NCBI GenBank assembly: GCA_030612585.1
Contig: JAUWNP010000020.1
Coordinates: forward strand, 1-40,123
DNA: 40,123 nucleotides
DNA from: Anaerolineae bacterium
GTDB lineage: Bacteria; Chloroflexota; Anaerolineae; B4-G1
Direction of reading: 5' to 3'
Part shown: positions 1 through 8,459 of the stretch, piece after piece
Position numbering within the stretch: position 1 is the stretch's first letter
How the letters are laid out: every line of letters begins with the position of its first letter
The notes under the pieces: model-generated
Seen by the model: the letters and a program-made list of their open reading frames with translations, nothing else
The model's database searches: none
Told to the model about the DNA's origin: nothing
Position numbers and translations under genes: made by a program

Positions 1-2
1 TA

Positions 3-2534
3 CGCCGCCGTTACCTGGCCGAACTGGCCGCCGAGGCCAACCGCCTCCCCTGGGCCAGCCTGGACCCGGACTATGCTGACCCATCACGGGGTGAGAGCCT
101 GGGCCTGGCCGACGTCTACACCGCTCTGGATACCACCCAACTGGAACGGGTCAAGAGCGAGGACGAACTGCGCGCCTTCCTATCGCGCCAGGCCGAAGCC
201 CGCCGCATCCCAGCCCAGGAGATGATCAATCTGGAGGCCTACCTGCTCCTGTTGGGCGACCCCGGCTCCGGCAAGTCCACGCTGGTCAACTTCCTGGCCT
301 ACGTCCTGGCCCAGGCGGGACGGGCCGAGCAGCCAACCCCCTGGCTGGAGCGGCTGTCACCCTGGGATCACGGCCCGTTGCTGCCGCTGCGCGTCATCCT
401 GCGAGAGTTCGCCGCCGGCCTGCCCGCAGGGACCCGCCGGGGTAGGGCCAGCCTGCTGCTTCAGCACCTGCGGACGACGCTGGACGAGTGGGGGCTGGAT
501 TCTTTCTGGCCGCATCTGCACCAGGCGCTGAGGGAGGGAAAGCAGCCGGTACTGGTTCTGCTGGATGGCCTCGACGAGGTGCCAGCCAGGTTGCGCCAGG
601 CAGTGGTGGAGAGCGTGGACGACTTCGCCGGGTCTTACCCGCAGCATCGCTACCTGGTCACCTGCCGGCCCTACGCCTACATTGGGCAGCCCTGGCGACT
701 GAGTGGCTTCCGCGAGGTGACGCTGGCCCCTTTCAGCGAGGAACAGGTCGCCCACTTCATCACCGTCTGGTACGACGAACTGGCCCGCCGTGGCCGTTTC
801 ACCAAGGGTCAGGCCGTTGCCCGCGCCGAACGGCTGAAAGCGGCGGCGGCCCGCGCCGACCTGCGCTGCCTGGCCGAACGTCCCCTGCTGCTGACGGTGA
901 TGGCGCTGCTCCACACCTTCCGGGGACAATTGCCCGATGACCGGGTGGAACTCTACCGCTGGACGGTGGACTTGCTGCTGCGCCGCTGGGAGGGACGTGT
1001 GGGCGACGAGCAAGGGATCCTGGAGACGCTGGCGCTGCCGGGGTTGAAGATGAGCGACCTGGAGGCGGGACTGTACGAGGTTGCCTTCCGCGCCCACCAG
1101 GGCCAGGGGGAACCGGAGGGCACGGCAGATATAGACGAAGCCGACCTGCGCAGGTGGCTGGCCCCCTACTTGGAGCATGACTGGAACAAGGCCGGTGAGT
1201 TCGTGAACTATATCCGCGAGCGAGCCGGGTTGCTGGTGCGGCACAAGCCTGCGGCTTACACCTTCCCCCACCGGACGTTTCAGGAGTACCTGGCTGCCTG
1301 TCACCTGACCGGTCATCCCGACTTCCCGGCCGAGGCGGCCCGGCTGGCGCGGCAGGATGCGGACCGCTGGCGGGTGGTCTACGTGCTGGCGGCCGGCTAC
1401 GCGGCCTGCACCCATCGCCTGGGGGGTGCTCTGAGTGCTGTCAACGCGCTTTGCCCTGAGTCCTGCATCCCCGGTGAGGACGTGAGCGAAGACGGCTGGC
1501 GGGCAGCAGTGTTGGCCGGGGAAACGTTGCTGGAGATTGGGTTGGTGGGCGTGCGGCGAGAGCCGGTGGGCCAGGCGGTGTTGAAGCGCACGTTGGGTTG
1601 GTTGGCGGCATTGCTACGAGCCGGTCCGCTGGATCCGCGTGAACGGGCCGAGGCGGGGAATGTGCTGGCCCGCCTGGGCGATCCCCGCTTCCGGGCCGAC
1701 GCCTGGTACCTGCCCGACGAACCGCTCCTGGGCTTCGTCGAGGTGCCGGCAGGACCGTTCTTGATGGGCACGCGGGAGGAGGAGATCCCGGCCTTGCTGG
1801 ACCGGTTCGGCGGGGAGTGGGGGTGGTATGAGCAGGAGACGCCTCAGCACGAGGTCACGCTGCCGGCGTACTACGTCGCGCGCTACTCGGTGACGGTGGC
1901 GCAGTTCCGGGCTTTTGTGGAGCATAGCGGCCACGAGCCAGCGGATGAGGATAGCCTGCAGGGCGTGGACAACCACCCGGTGGTGTACGTGGCCTGGTAC
2001 GATGCGCTGGCATACTGCCGGTGGCTGACGGAGCAGTTGCGGTGCTGGGAGGAGACGCCGGAGCCGCTGGCGACACTGTTGCGGAAGAAGGGCTGGGTGA
2101 TCACGCTGCCCTCCGAAGCCGAGTGGGAGAAGGCGGCGCGGGGAGCGGACGGACGCTTTTTTCCGTGGGGGGATGGGGCGGACCCGAACCTGGCGAACTA
2201 CGGTGACACGGGCATTGGGACGACGAGCGCGGTGGGGTGCTTTCCGGGCGGGGCGGGTCCCTACGGGGTGGAGGACCTGAGCGGGAACGTGTGGGAGTGG
2301 ACGCGGAGTCTGTGGGGGGAGAGCTGGGAAAAACCTGACTTCAGGTATTCCTACAATCCGGGGGATGGTCGGGAGAATCTGGAAGCAGGCTCCGAGGTAC
2401 GCCGGGTGTTGCGGGGGGGTGTGTTCTTCAATGTTGCGTGGCTCGTTCGCTGCGCCTGCCGCAGCAGGTCCCGCCCCGCACGCCCGCTCCGGGGCTTCGG
2501 TTTTCGGGTTGTGGCGTCCCCCGTCCGCCTCTGA
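3..2534 (+). CDS. NACHT NTPase fused to FGE-sulfatase (SUMF1-like) domain, 5' end missing
   Basis: The reading frame is open from the left edge, so the N-terminus is outside the window; an internal ATG at 222 lies just before the Walker A motif and is not the true start. Seen: Walker A GDPGSGKST (nt 255-281), Walker B VLLDGLDEVP (about nt 555-584), then a helical NACHT region, then from about nt 1735 an FGE-sulfatase domain (FVEVPAGPFLMGT, LPSEAEWEKAARG, GNVWEWT, VLRGG, GFRVV). Family knowledge: STAND/NACHT ATPases are signal-sensing switches, many of them in bacterial defence; the FGE fold (C-type-lectin-like) is often a binding module rather than an enzyme. Inference: a sensor protein that binds a ligand through its C-terminus. 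The final 35 residues are unusual for the family and resemble a hypervariable DGR region. The missing N-terminal effector domain would decide the role. Confidence 0.9.
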   Translation, partial: RRRYLAELAAEANRLPWASLDPDYADPSRGESLGLADVYTALDTTQLERVKSEDELRAFLSRQAEARRIPAQEMINLEAYLLLLGDPGSGKSTLVNFLAYVLAQAGRAEQPTPWLERLSPWDHGPLLPLRVILREFAAGLPAGTRRGRASLLLQHLRTTLDEWGLDSFWPHLHQALREGKQPVLVLLDGLDEVPARLRQAVVESVDDFAGSYPQHRYLVTCRPYAYIGQPWRLSGFREVTLAPFSEEQVAHFITVWYDELARRGRFTKGQAVARAERLKAAAARADLRCLAERPLLLTVMALLHTFRGQLPDDRVELYRWTVDLLLRRWEGRVGDEQGILETLALPGLKMSDLEAGLYEVAFRAHQGQGEPEGTADIDEADLRRWLAPYLEHDWNKAGEFVNYIRERAGLLVRHKPAAYTFPHRTFQEYLAACHLTGHPDFPAEAARLARQDADRWRVVYVLAAGYAACTHRLGGALSAVNALCPESCIPGEDVSEDGWRAAVLAGETLLEIGLVGVRREPVGQAVLKRTLGWLAALLRAGPLDPRERAEAGNVLARLGDPRFRADAWYLPDEPLLGFVEVPAGPFLMGTREEEIPALLDRFGGEWGWYEQETPQHEVTLPAYYVARYSVTVAQFRAFVEHSGHEPADEDSLQGVDNHPVVYVAWYDALAYCRWLTEQLRCWEETPEPLATLLRKKGWVITLPSEAEWEKAARGADGRFFPWGDGADPNLANYGDTGIGTTSAVGCFPGGAGPYGVEDLSGNVWEWTRSLWGESWEKPDFRYSYNPGDGRENLEAGSEVRRVLRGGVFFNVAWLVRCACRSRSRPARPLRGFGFRVVASPVRL
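2411..2515 (+). other. candidate DGR variable region at the C-terminus of the NACHT-FGE gene
   Basis: The final coding stretch between VLRGG and GFRVV is where DGR target genes carry their variable repeat. Conserved anchors are present (nt GTTCGCTGCGCC, then GGTTTTCGGGTTGT near 2499-2512), while positions that are usually Asn (AAC) in FGE-type templates are here Phe, Leu, Cys, Ser or Arg codons that mostly keep the final C (TTC, CTC, TGC, AGC, TCC, CGC). The stretch is poor in A (about 5 in 94 nt). This is the pattern left by adenine-directed mutagenesis. No template repeat or reverse transcriptase is visible in the window, so the call is an inference. Confidence 0.5.
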
Positions 2535-2558
2535 TCTCTGGTCACTCTGGTCTCTGGA

Positions 2559-2658
2559 CCCTTCGGCTTTGCTCAGGGCAGGCTCTGGTATCTGTGGGGG
2601 AGGGGTCTGGGCCTGTCCTGAGCAAGGCCGAAGGGCCTGTCCTGAGCGAAGCCGAAGG
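2559..2658. repeat. dispersed CCTGAGC...GCCGAAGG palindromic repeat, three copies
   Basis: Two direct copies of a roughly 24-bp unit (core TGTCCTGAGCGAAGCCGAAG) lie at about 2611-2658, with one inverted copy at about 2559-2584. The same family appears as four in-frame copies inside the GT4 gene at 30097-30192. Just upstream, 2535-2560 holds a short CTCTGGTC-type tandem array directly after the NACHT-FGE stop codon. Downstream, about 2658-2676, is a perfect GC-rich hairpin (GAGGGGG/CCCCCTC) without a T-run. No gene is visible between 2535 and 2747. Confidence 0.75.
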
Positions 2659-2828
2659 AGAGGGGGCAGCCCCCTCCCCAAGCGCGCCGCAGGCGCGGCC
2701 GGTGGTGGTCGCTTTGGATCGCTGAGGCTCTGAATTCACTGAAGGCAGAGAGTTCTGCACAAGAACACTACAACGAATTGAGAAAGGAACGAATTCATTT
2801 CATTCTCCATTCGCTGTGGTGTCTCCCT

Positions 2829-3623
2829 CTACACCCTCACAGGTATCATTTGCAATTCCGTGCCGTGAAAATTCGCCAACAGGCCGAGCCGAAAGCCCAA
2901 ATGCCTCAATCTGGCTTTCAGTTGTTCCTGCATAGCCTTATCCGCTTGCTTGACGGCCACGGTTGCCAGCAACACCTTTCCATCTACACTGATCAGGCGG
3001 GCCGGCTGCGGTCCCAAATAGTGGCCCTGGTAGTAAACAGGCACTTGTTTGATGTAATCGTAGGAGAATCCCTGGTGCTCCAATTCGACCATCGTGGCCC
3101 GCCGATAGACCTGATGCAAGAAGCCCGGTCCTAACTCGAAATGCACCCGGTGCAGCACCTCGAAAAGGTGATTCGTCAACGCCGGATAAAGCATACCCTC
3201 GGCCACGGGGCGCTCTTGCCACTCGAAACTGACGACTTTGTCGCGCAGGAAATTGGGTAGCCGTTTGTCCAGCAGCGACTCGGCCCCAAAGCTGACCACG
3301 ATGGCCAGGTCGGCGTCGGTCACTTTGAGGTACGAAATGGCCTGCGCCGAATGAAGCGGTAGGATTTCCGGCGCGACCTTGATTTCCAGGATGATTTTGC
3401 CGTCCTCAACCCAGATGTCCACGAGGTAGAACCCGACGCGTACGCCCCGGTAGTAGACCTCGAAGACCTTTTCCGTTTCGCAGCGAATGCCTTCCGTCTC
3501 CAGGCCAAACGCCGCCGCGTCTCGGTAGAAGTGTTCGGGCAGGCTTGGGCCGAGGGTGTTGTGGACGTTCAGTAGGACGCCTCGGACTTTGTAACTGAGT
3601 TCTTTGTGGATGATTTTTGGCAT
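2829..3623 (-). CDS. tandem GxxExxY-domain protein (PDDEXK-like)
   Basis: 264 residues, starting at the ATG at 3623. The chain is an internal duplication. Domain 1 (about 8-115) has the family signature GPSLPEHFY followed by a nuclease-like core with DIWVEDGKIILEIKV. Domain 2 (about 145-264) begins LGPGFLHQVY, where the signature Glu is replaced by His, and its core ISVDGKVLLATVAVK has also lost the acidic residues, so it is probably inactive. GxxExxY proteins have a restriction-endonuclease-like fold; their biological role is not established. The gene sits alone between repeat arrays (see the cassette entry), facing the same way as the SGNH hydrolase but separated from it by about 230 bp of repeats. 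Identification as GxxExxY is good; any function is unknown. Confidence 0.8.
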   Translation of the reverse strand: MPKIIHKELSYKVRGVLLNVHNTLGPSLPEHFYRDAAAFGLETEGIRCETEKVFEVYYRGVRVGFYLVDIWVEDGKIILEIKVAPEILPLHSAQAISYLKVTDADLAIVVSFGAESLLDKRLPNFLRDKVVSFEWQERPVAEGMLYPALTNHLFEVLHRVHFELGPGFLHQVYRRATMVELEHQGFSYDYIKQVPVYYQGHYLGPQPARLISVDGKVLLATVAVKQADKAMQEQLKARLRHLGFRLGLLANFHGTELQMIPVRV

Positions 3624-3628
3624 ATTCG

Positions 3629-3803
3629 ATGTTTCTCAATTCGTTGGTTTCTCAATTCGTTGGTTTCTAAATTCGTTGTAGTGCCCCCGCGAACACTACA
3701 GCGAATTAGGAAAGGAACGAATTTGCTCTGCGTCGCCTCATCCGTTGGTCTCACAATTCGTTGGTCTCACAATTCGTTGGTTTCTCAATTCGTTGTAGTG
3801 TCT
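3629..3803. repeat. tandem TGGTTTCTCAATTCGT array with internal hairpin
   Basis: Three 16-bp units at 3629-3675 and four related units at about 3748-3797, two of them reading TTGGTCTCACAATTCG. Between the two blocks the sequence turns round: ATTCGTTGTAGTG (3671-3683) faces CACTACAGCGAAT (3694-3706), making an inverted repeat upstream of the GxxExxY start codon. The 3624-3855 interval holds nothing else that I can recognise. Confidence 0.85.
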
Positions 3804-3855
3804 TTGGCGAAGGTCTTTTTATGCAGAACTCTCAAGGCATGAAGGAGCCGGGTGC

Positions 3856-4728
3856 TCATTGGTGGTCGTGCAACACGACTGGAAGATAGACCCTATGCTT
3901 CAGCACAAGGTAGTTAAGCGCCTCTAACCAGTTCTCGGCCATCATCAGGTATCCTGCTTCGTTAGGATGCTCATTGTCAGACATCAGCGACGCCCGCGCC
4001 CGGCCTGTGGCTGGATTGTAGAAATCATCCCAGTTGTCGCTAATCCACATGTCCATCCCGGTTAGATTGCTCTCCAGACTGTCGTTATATGCCCGCACCG
4101 CCAGCGCCTCCCAGAGGTCCCGGGTCGGGGCAATGGCCGAAACGATGATCTGTGGCTGTGCCCCATCTGTATTGGTGTGGGCAGCGACCACGTTGACGAT
4201 GTCCTGGACTTCGGCCACGGTTTGGCTGATGACTTCCGGCAGTTTGGACGGGTCCCCTCCAGTTTCCTGGGTCAGGTCGTTGCCACCGATCATCAGCAGG
4301 ACAAAGTCGGGTTCTTCTGCCAGCCAATTGTGGGCTTGAAGGCTGGCCAAGACCTGGTCGGCTCGGTGCCCATCAACCCCATGGTTGATCACCTCGTAAC
4401 TGCTGGAACCGTAGGTTTCCTCGAGCCTCGCCTGCAACCGGGCCGGATAGGTGTGCTCTGTCCCTGAGTAGGGATAACCGTTGGTGATGCTGTCTCCCAG
4501 GCAGGACACCACCGAGGTCGTGATATCTTCTGAGTGGGAGATCATCGGCGCGGCCACCGGGGGCGAGATGTTTCTATTCATAACTCCCGATTGTGGCGTG
4601 TCCACCGGGGCCGCCTCTGCGGCTTCCAGCGGCGGTGGCAGGGTTACGTGCAGAACCGTCCCAGCCGCGAAGCAACAGAAGACCAGGTACGCGGATGTGC
4701 TGAGGAGGGTTATAGATAGTCTCTTCAT
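3856..4728 (-). CDS. secreted SGNH/GDSL hydrolase
   Basis: 290 residues with an N-terminal hydrophobic segment (about 5-28) consistent with a signal peptide or lipid-less anchor. SGNH blocks are clear: LGDSIT with nucleophile Ser80, block II NHGVDG (Gly117), block III GGND (Asn150) and block V DNEHPN (Asp251, His254). The family cleaves ester bonds in lipids, acetylated sugars or peptidoglycan-linked acyl groups; substrate cannot be read from sequence. It begins 19 nt after the uvrA stop on the same strand, so it may be read through from uvrA, although a functional link is not obvious. Confidence is high for the fold and moderate for export. Confidence 0.9.
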   Translation of the reverse strand: MKRLSITLLSTSAYLVFCCFAAGTVLHVTLPPPLEAAEAAPVDTPQSGVMNRNISPPVAAPMISHSEDITTSVVSCLGDSITNGYPYSGTEHTYPARLQARLEETYGSSSYEVINHGVDGHRADQVLASLQAHNWLAEEPDFVLLMIGGNDLTQETGGDPSKLPEVISQTVAEVQDIVNVVAAHTNTDGAQPQIIVSAIAPTRDLWEALAVRAYNDSLESNLTGMDMWISDNWDDFYNPATGRARASLMSDNEHPNEAGYLMMAENWLEALNYLVLKHRVYLPVVLHDHQ

Positions 4729-4740
4729 AGAACGCTTCCA

Positions 4741-4767
4741 TCACGTTTCACGCAACACCCAACACGT
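4741..4767. repeat. short tandem array supplying the uvrA stop codon
   Basis: The stretch CGTTTCACGCAACACCCAAC and neighbours resembles the array at 26357-26406 (CGTGAAACGCG type). The uvrA stop (TGA on minus, 4748-4750) lies inside it. Confidence 0.5.
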
Positions 4768-7726
4768 GCCTCAAAAACTGCCCCGTATAACTGCCCTCGA
4801 CCTGTGCCACCTGCTCCGGCGTGCCTTCGGCCACGACCTGACCCCCGGCGGCGCCCCCCTCCGGCCCCAGGTCAATGATCCAGTCGGCCACCTTGATGAT
4901 GTCGGGGTGGTGCTCGATGATGACGACGGTGTTGCCCGCGTCCACCAGCCGGTTGAGCACGGCGATCAGTTTGTCCACGTCGGCGGCGTGCAGTCCCACG
5001 CTGGGCTCGTCGAGCACGTAGAGCGTTCGCCCGGTCGCCCTCTTGCTCAGTTCCCGCGAGAGTTTCACCCGCTGCGCCTCGCCGCCGGAGAGGGTCGGCG
5101 CGGGCTGTCCCAACCGGATGTACCCCAGTCCCACGTCCTGCAAGGTCTTGAGTTTGGCCTGCAGGCGGGGGATATTGGCGAAGAACTCCACCGCTTCGTC
5201 CATTGTCAGGTCGAGCGTCTCGGCGATGTTTTTCCCCTTGTAGCGTACTTGCAGCGTCTCCCGGTTGTAGCGCCGGCCGTGACAGATGTCGCAGGGAACG
5301 TAGATATCGGGGAGGAACTGCATCTCGATGCGCAGCGTGCCCTGTCCCTGGCAGGCCTCGCAGCGGCCCCCCTTGACGTTGAACGAGAAGCGGCCCGGCT
5401 TGTAGCCCCGGATCTTCGATTCGGGCAGGGAGGCGAACAGTTCGCGGATAGGGGTGAAGAGGTTGGTATAGGTGGCCGGATTGGAACGCGGCGTGCGCCC
5501 GATGGGGGATTGGTCTATGTTGATGACTTTGTCTATCCGCTCGACGCCCTCGATCTCTTCGTGCTCGCCGGCCCGCTCTCGCGATCTATGCAGCACCTGC
5601 GCCAGCCGCCGGTACAGCACCTCGACCAGCAGCGTGGATTTGCCGGAGCCGGAGACGCCGGTGATACAGACGAACTTTCCCAGCGGGATGCGCACGTTTA
5701 TGTCCTTCAGGTTGTGCTCGCGGGCACCCCGGATGACCAGTGCGCCGCCGTTCCCCTCCCGTCGCTGCGCGGGCGTCGGGATGGACTGGCGGCCGGAGAG
5801 ATACGCCCCGGTCAGGCTCTCCGGGCAGGTGACCACGTCCTCGAGCGTGCCGGCGACGACCACCTCCCCGCCGTGCTCCCCAGCCCCCGGCCCCAGATCT
5901 ACGATCCAGTCGGCGGCGCGGATGGTCGCCTCGTCGTGCTCGACCACGATGAGCGTATTGCCCAGGTCGCGCATCTCCTTCAGCGTGCGGATGAGGCGGG
6001 CGTTGTCGCGCTGGTGCAGGCCGATGCTGGGCTCGTCCAGTACGTAGAGCACGCCCATCAGTTGCGAGCCGATCTGCGTCGCCAGCCGGATGCGCTGCGC
6101 CTCGCCGCCGGCCAGGGTCACGGCGGTGCGGTCCAGTGTCAGGTAGTCCAGTCCCACGTTGACCATAAACTGCAACCGGGCGCGGACTTCCTTGAGAATA
6201 CGCCTGGCGATGAACCATTCCTTCTCGGTGAGGGGGGAGCCAGGAGAAACTATCTCGGGTAAGAAACCAGGTTTTTTCCGAAAAACCTGGTTTCTCTGGA
6301 ACCTGAAACCCGATAACTCATCAATCCACTCCAGCAGTCTGGTGATCGGCCAACTGGTCATCTCGCTGATCTGCTTGCCCGCCACCGTGACCGCCAGTGC
6401 CTCTGGGCGCAACCTCGCTCCCTTGCAGGCCGGGCAGGGCAGGCGGGTCATAAACTCCTCGATCTTGCCCCTGACGTAGTCGGAACTCGTCTCGTGGTAG
6501 CGGCGTTGCAGGTGGGGAATAGCACCCTCGAAGCGGGTGGCGTAGTCGCTGCGGCGACCGTCTCGGCTGACGTAGTGAATCTGGATGCTCTCTTCGCCGC
6601 TGCCGTACAGCAAGATGTGCCGCTGGGCATGGTTCAACTCGCGCCAGGGCGCTTCGATGGGGATGTCGAAGTGGTCGCAGGTTGCCTCAAGCAGTTGCCA
6701 GTAGTACCCTTCGCGCCCCTGGACATTCCAGGCCTGGATGGCTCCCTCTGCGATGCTCTCGTCGGGGTTGGGCACGAGCAAGTCGGGGTCAAGTTCCATC
6801 CGCGTTCCCAGCCCCTGACATTCGGGGCAGGCCCCGTGGGGGCTGTTGAAGGAGAAGGTGCGGGGCTCAAGTTCCGGCAGGCTGATGGCGCAGACCGGGC
6901 AAGCCAGGTGCTCCGAGTAGAGTACATCTTGCACCGGTTCGGCCGAGATGTTGTTGATGATCACCACCCCGGCGCCCAACTGAAGCGCGGTCTCAATCGA
7001 GTCGGCCAGGCGCGAGCGAAAGGAGGAAATCGTAGACGAGGAACGGAGAGCCTCATCTACTCCTTCCTCATTTGCTCCATTTACTCCCTCCGGTATCACG
7101 AGCCGATCCACGACCGCCTCAATTGTGTGTTTTTTGTAGCGGTCGAGTTCGATCTCCTCGTCCACGTCGCGTGCGAGACCGTCCACCCGCACGCGCACGA
7201 AGCCCGCCTTGCGCACGTCCTCGAAGATGGCCTGGTGGTGCCCCTTGCGGTCCTTGACCAGCGGCGCCAACACCTGGAAGCGAGTGCCGGGCTCCATCCT
7301 CAGCACCGCGTCCACGATCTGCTGGGCGGACTGCCTGGTGACCTCGCGGCCGCACTGTGGGCAGTGGACCACTCCGATGCGGGCGTACAGGAGCCGTAGG
7401 TAGTCGTAAATCTCGGTGACGGTGCCGACGGTCGAGCGAGGATTGCGCGAGCCCCCCCGCTGGTCAATGGAGATGGCCGGGGAGAGCCCCTCGATCTGGT
7501 CCACGTCCGGCTTCTCCATCTGGCCCAGGAACTGGCGCGCGTAGGCGGAGAGGCTCTCAACGTACCGTCGCTGCCCCTCGGCGTAGATGGTGTCGAAGGC
7601 CAGGGAGGACTTACCCGACCCCGAGATGCCGGTGACGACCACCATCTTGTTGCGCGGGATCTCGACGGTGATATTCTTCAGGTTGTGCTCTCGTGCGCCC
7701 CGCACGATGATCTTATCCTGGACCAA
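4748..7726 (-). CDS. uvrA: UvrABC excinuclease subunit A
   Basis: 992 residues, full length for UvrA, the damage-recognition ATPase of nucleotide excision repair that loads UvrB. Visible: first Walker A GISGSGKS (33-40), zinc module (CPVC...CPEC), first signature LAGGEAQRI, second Walker [10 protein letters not shown], second zinc module (CEAC...CDIC), second signature LSGGEAQRV and Walker B LYVLDEPS. The start is TTG at 7726: an in-frame TAA lies just upstream and AGAGGT sits 8 bp before it. Oddity: about residues 470-500, between the linker and the conserved [12 protein letters not shown] stretch, hold extra sequence built around a perfect palindrome (6262-6295). A LexA-type operator overlaps the promoter, so SOS control is likely. 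Confidence 0.98.
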   Translation of the reverse strand: MVQDKIIVRGAREHNLKNITVEIPRNKMVVVTGISGSGKSSLAFDTIYAEGQRRYVESLSAYARQFLGQMEKPDVDQIEGLSPAISIDQRGGSRNPRSTVGTVTEIYDYLRLLYARIGVVHCPQCGREVTRQSAQQIVDAVLRMEPGTRFQVLAPLVKDRKGHHQAIFEDVRKAGFVRVRVDGLARDVDEEIELDRYKKHTIEAVVDRLVIPEGVNGANEEGVDEALRSSSTISSFRSRLADSIETALQLGAGVVIINNISAEPVQDVLYSEHLACPVCAISLPELEPRTFSFNSPHGACPECQGLGTRMELDPDLLVPNPDESIAEGAIQAWNVQGREGYYWQLLEATCDHFDIPIEAPWRELNHAQRHILLYGSGEESIQIHYVSRDGRRSDYATRFEGAIPHLQRRYHETSSDYVRGKIEEFMTRLPCPACKGARLRPEALAVTVAGKQISEMTSWPITRLLEWIDELSGFRFQRNQVFRKKPGFLPEIVSPGSPLTEKEWFIARRILKEVRARLQFMVNVGLDYLTLDRTAVTLAGGEAQRIRLATQIGSQLMGVLYVLDEPSIGLHQRDNARLIRTLKEMRDLGNTLIVVEHDEATIRAADWIVDLGPGAGEHGGEVVVAGTLEDVVTCPESLTGAYLSGRQSIPTPAQRREGNGGALVIRGAREHNLKDINVRIPLGKFVCITGVSGSGKSTLLVEVLYRRLAQVLHRSRERAGEHEEIEGVERIDKVINIDQSPIGRTPRSNPATYTNLFTPIRELFASLPESKIRGYKPGRFSFNVKGGRCEACQGQGTLRIEMQFLPDIYVPCDICHGRRYNRETLQVRYKGKNIAETLDLTMDEAVEFFANIPRLQAKLKTLQDVGLGYIRLGQPAPTLSGGEAQRVKLSRELSKRATGRTLYVLDEPSVGLHAADVDKLIAVLNRLVDAGNTVVIIEHHPDIIKVADWIIDLGPEGGAAGGQVVAEGTPEQVAQVEGSYTGQFLRHVLGVA
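6262..6295. repeat. palindromic repeat inserted in-frame in uvrA
   Basis: Perfect 15-bp arms (AGAAACCAGGTTTTT at 6262-6276 and its complement at 6281-6295) around a 4-bp loop TCCG. Translated on the minus strand it encodes about residues 478-489 of UvrA (core VFRKKPGF), in a loop where related UvrA proteins are shorter. The frame is intact. Confidence 0.85.
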
Positions 7727-7763
7727 TGATGCTTACCTCTACCCTGTTCTATTGAATGACTAT

Positions 7764-7808
7764 CGAACGTTTGTTCTTAATTGTAACATCTTTGCCACAC
7801 TTCGTCAA
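7764..7808 (-). promoter_or_regulatory. uvrA promoter with Gram-positive-type LexA/SOS box
   Basis: Minus-strand promoter: -35 TTGACG (7803-7808), 17-bp spacer, -10 TACAAT (7780-7785). Immediately downstream, at the expected transcription start, lies CGAACGTTTGTTCT on plus (7764-7777), containing a perfect GAAC-N4-GTTC. The operator is 37 bp upstream of the TTG start. LexA of Firmicutes and Actinobacteria binds CGAAC-N4-GTTCG; here 13 of those 14 defined or free positions fit. Confidence 0.85.
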
Positions 7809-7897
7809 GCCGAAAGAATATTGTAGCAGGTTTTTACAGATTGGGCAAAGCCACGATCCGTTGGAATCCGTTGATGTCCTGAGAGCCGCGTTCTAAG

Positions 7898-7927
7898 TTG
7901 GACAAAGCCGCTGCTCTTTGATATAAT
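7898..7927 (+). promoter_or_regulatory. sigma-70-type promoter for the 7977 gene
   Basis: TTGGAC (7898-7903), 18-bp spacer, perfect TATAAT (7922-7927). It precedes the small gene at 7977 by about 40 bp of leader and may drive the whole rightward group up to 11663. Confidence 0.75.
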
Positions 7928-7976
7928 CTGTTTGCGCCTGCCAAGATGAAGCATTATGATGAGGAAGGAGTGGTCT

Positions 7977-8276
7977 ATGACCCAACCTACGATCCAAGAA
8001 AAAGCGTGTGCTATCTGGACGGAAATCTGGGAACTGGCCGGTGAACAGTGGCCGCCAACGGGCATCCCGACCGCCTGGCGCGTGTATGAGTGTCTGAAAA
8101 AAGCACTTATTGGCGCTGGTGTGGGTGAGGCGCAGGCGATAGCTTTCGCTGATGACTTTTTCTATGGCGAAAAAGCCTGGGGCGATCTAAGTCTCATTGG
8201 CAATCACAAGCGCGCCATTGATGCACTGGTCGTGGCGTTGCTCGACTCCGAACTTGTGGGGCTAGGCAACGAGTGA
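7977..8276 (+). CDS. small protein of unknown function
   Basis: 99 residues. I chose ATG 7977 because AGGAAGGAG (7962-7970) sits at ideal distance before it; an upstream in-frame ATG at 7956 has no such site. The protein is acidic, with two likely helical stretches (around IWELAGEQW and ECLKKALIGAGVGEAQAIAFADDFF) and no signal peptide, membrane segment or metal motif. A good promoter and ribosome site argue that it is real. I do not recognise the family. It is the first gene of a rightward group followed by an AlbA_2/ATPase protein 183 bp downstream. Confidence 0.7.
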   Translation: MTQPTIQEKACAIWTEIWELAGEQWPPTGIPTAWRVYECLKKALIGAGVGEAQAIAFADDFFYGEKAWGDLSLIGNHKRAIDALVVALLDSELVGLGNE

Positions 8277-8288
8277 CAAGCGGCGGCC

Positions 8289-8438
8289 GTGGGGACGCCC
8301 AGTGCCCTGGAGGTGCTGGAGTCGACTCCTGGATGTCAGCAACGTCTGTGCACCGACTGCCAGCACCAGACCGAGTGGCGCGATGTGTCACAGGGGTTCG
8401 AGCGTGTTGAGCGTCGCCAGGAGAAGTATGGCTTTTGA
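8289..8438 (+). other. possible 49-codon remnant with CxxxxxCxxC motif
   Basis: In the same frame as the preceding gene, after its TGA, the frame stays open to a TGA at 8436. From GTG 8289 it reads a short chain with CQQRLCTDC and a basic tail FERVERRQEKYGF. It could be a degraded zinc-ribbon fragment, the former end of the upstream gene, or chance in GC-rich DNA. There is no clear ribosome site. Confidence 0.25.
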
Positions 8439-8459
8439 TCACCGGAGGGAGACATCGGG

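Larger units (their letters stand above)
2748..3833. mobile_element. inverted-repeat-bounded cassette carrying a GxxExxY gene
   Basis: Both ends carry GAGAGTTCTGCA facing inward (2748-2759 on plus; 3822-3833 as TGCAGAACTCTC), each followed after a variable spacer by CACTACAACGAATTGAGAA (2766-2784 on plus; 3785-3803 on minus). Between them sits one gene (2829-3623) and an array of ACGAATTGAGAAACC-type repeats. A second direct copy of the left internal motif lies at 3691-3723, with 3 mismatches in 33. The layout resembles a compact passenger element. No transposase is seen and no clear target duplication was found, so mobility is inferred. Confidence 0.5.

Noticed and set aside
2658..2676. GC-rich hairpin after the NACHT-FGE gene as an intrinsic terminator
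   Set aside because: No run of T follows it.
3629..3803. The ATTCGTTGG array as a CRISPR
   Set aside because: Units are 16 bp and contiguous, with no unique spacers and no cas genes.
4481..6262. Long 593-codon frame opposite uvrA
   Set aside because: It is antisense to a well-conserved gene, has no family motif, and reflects GC-rich codon structure.
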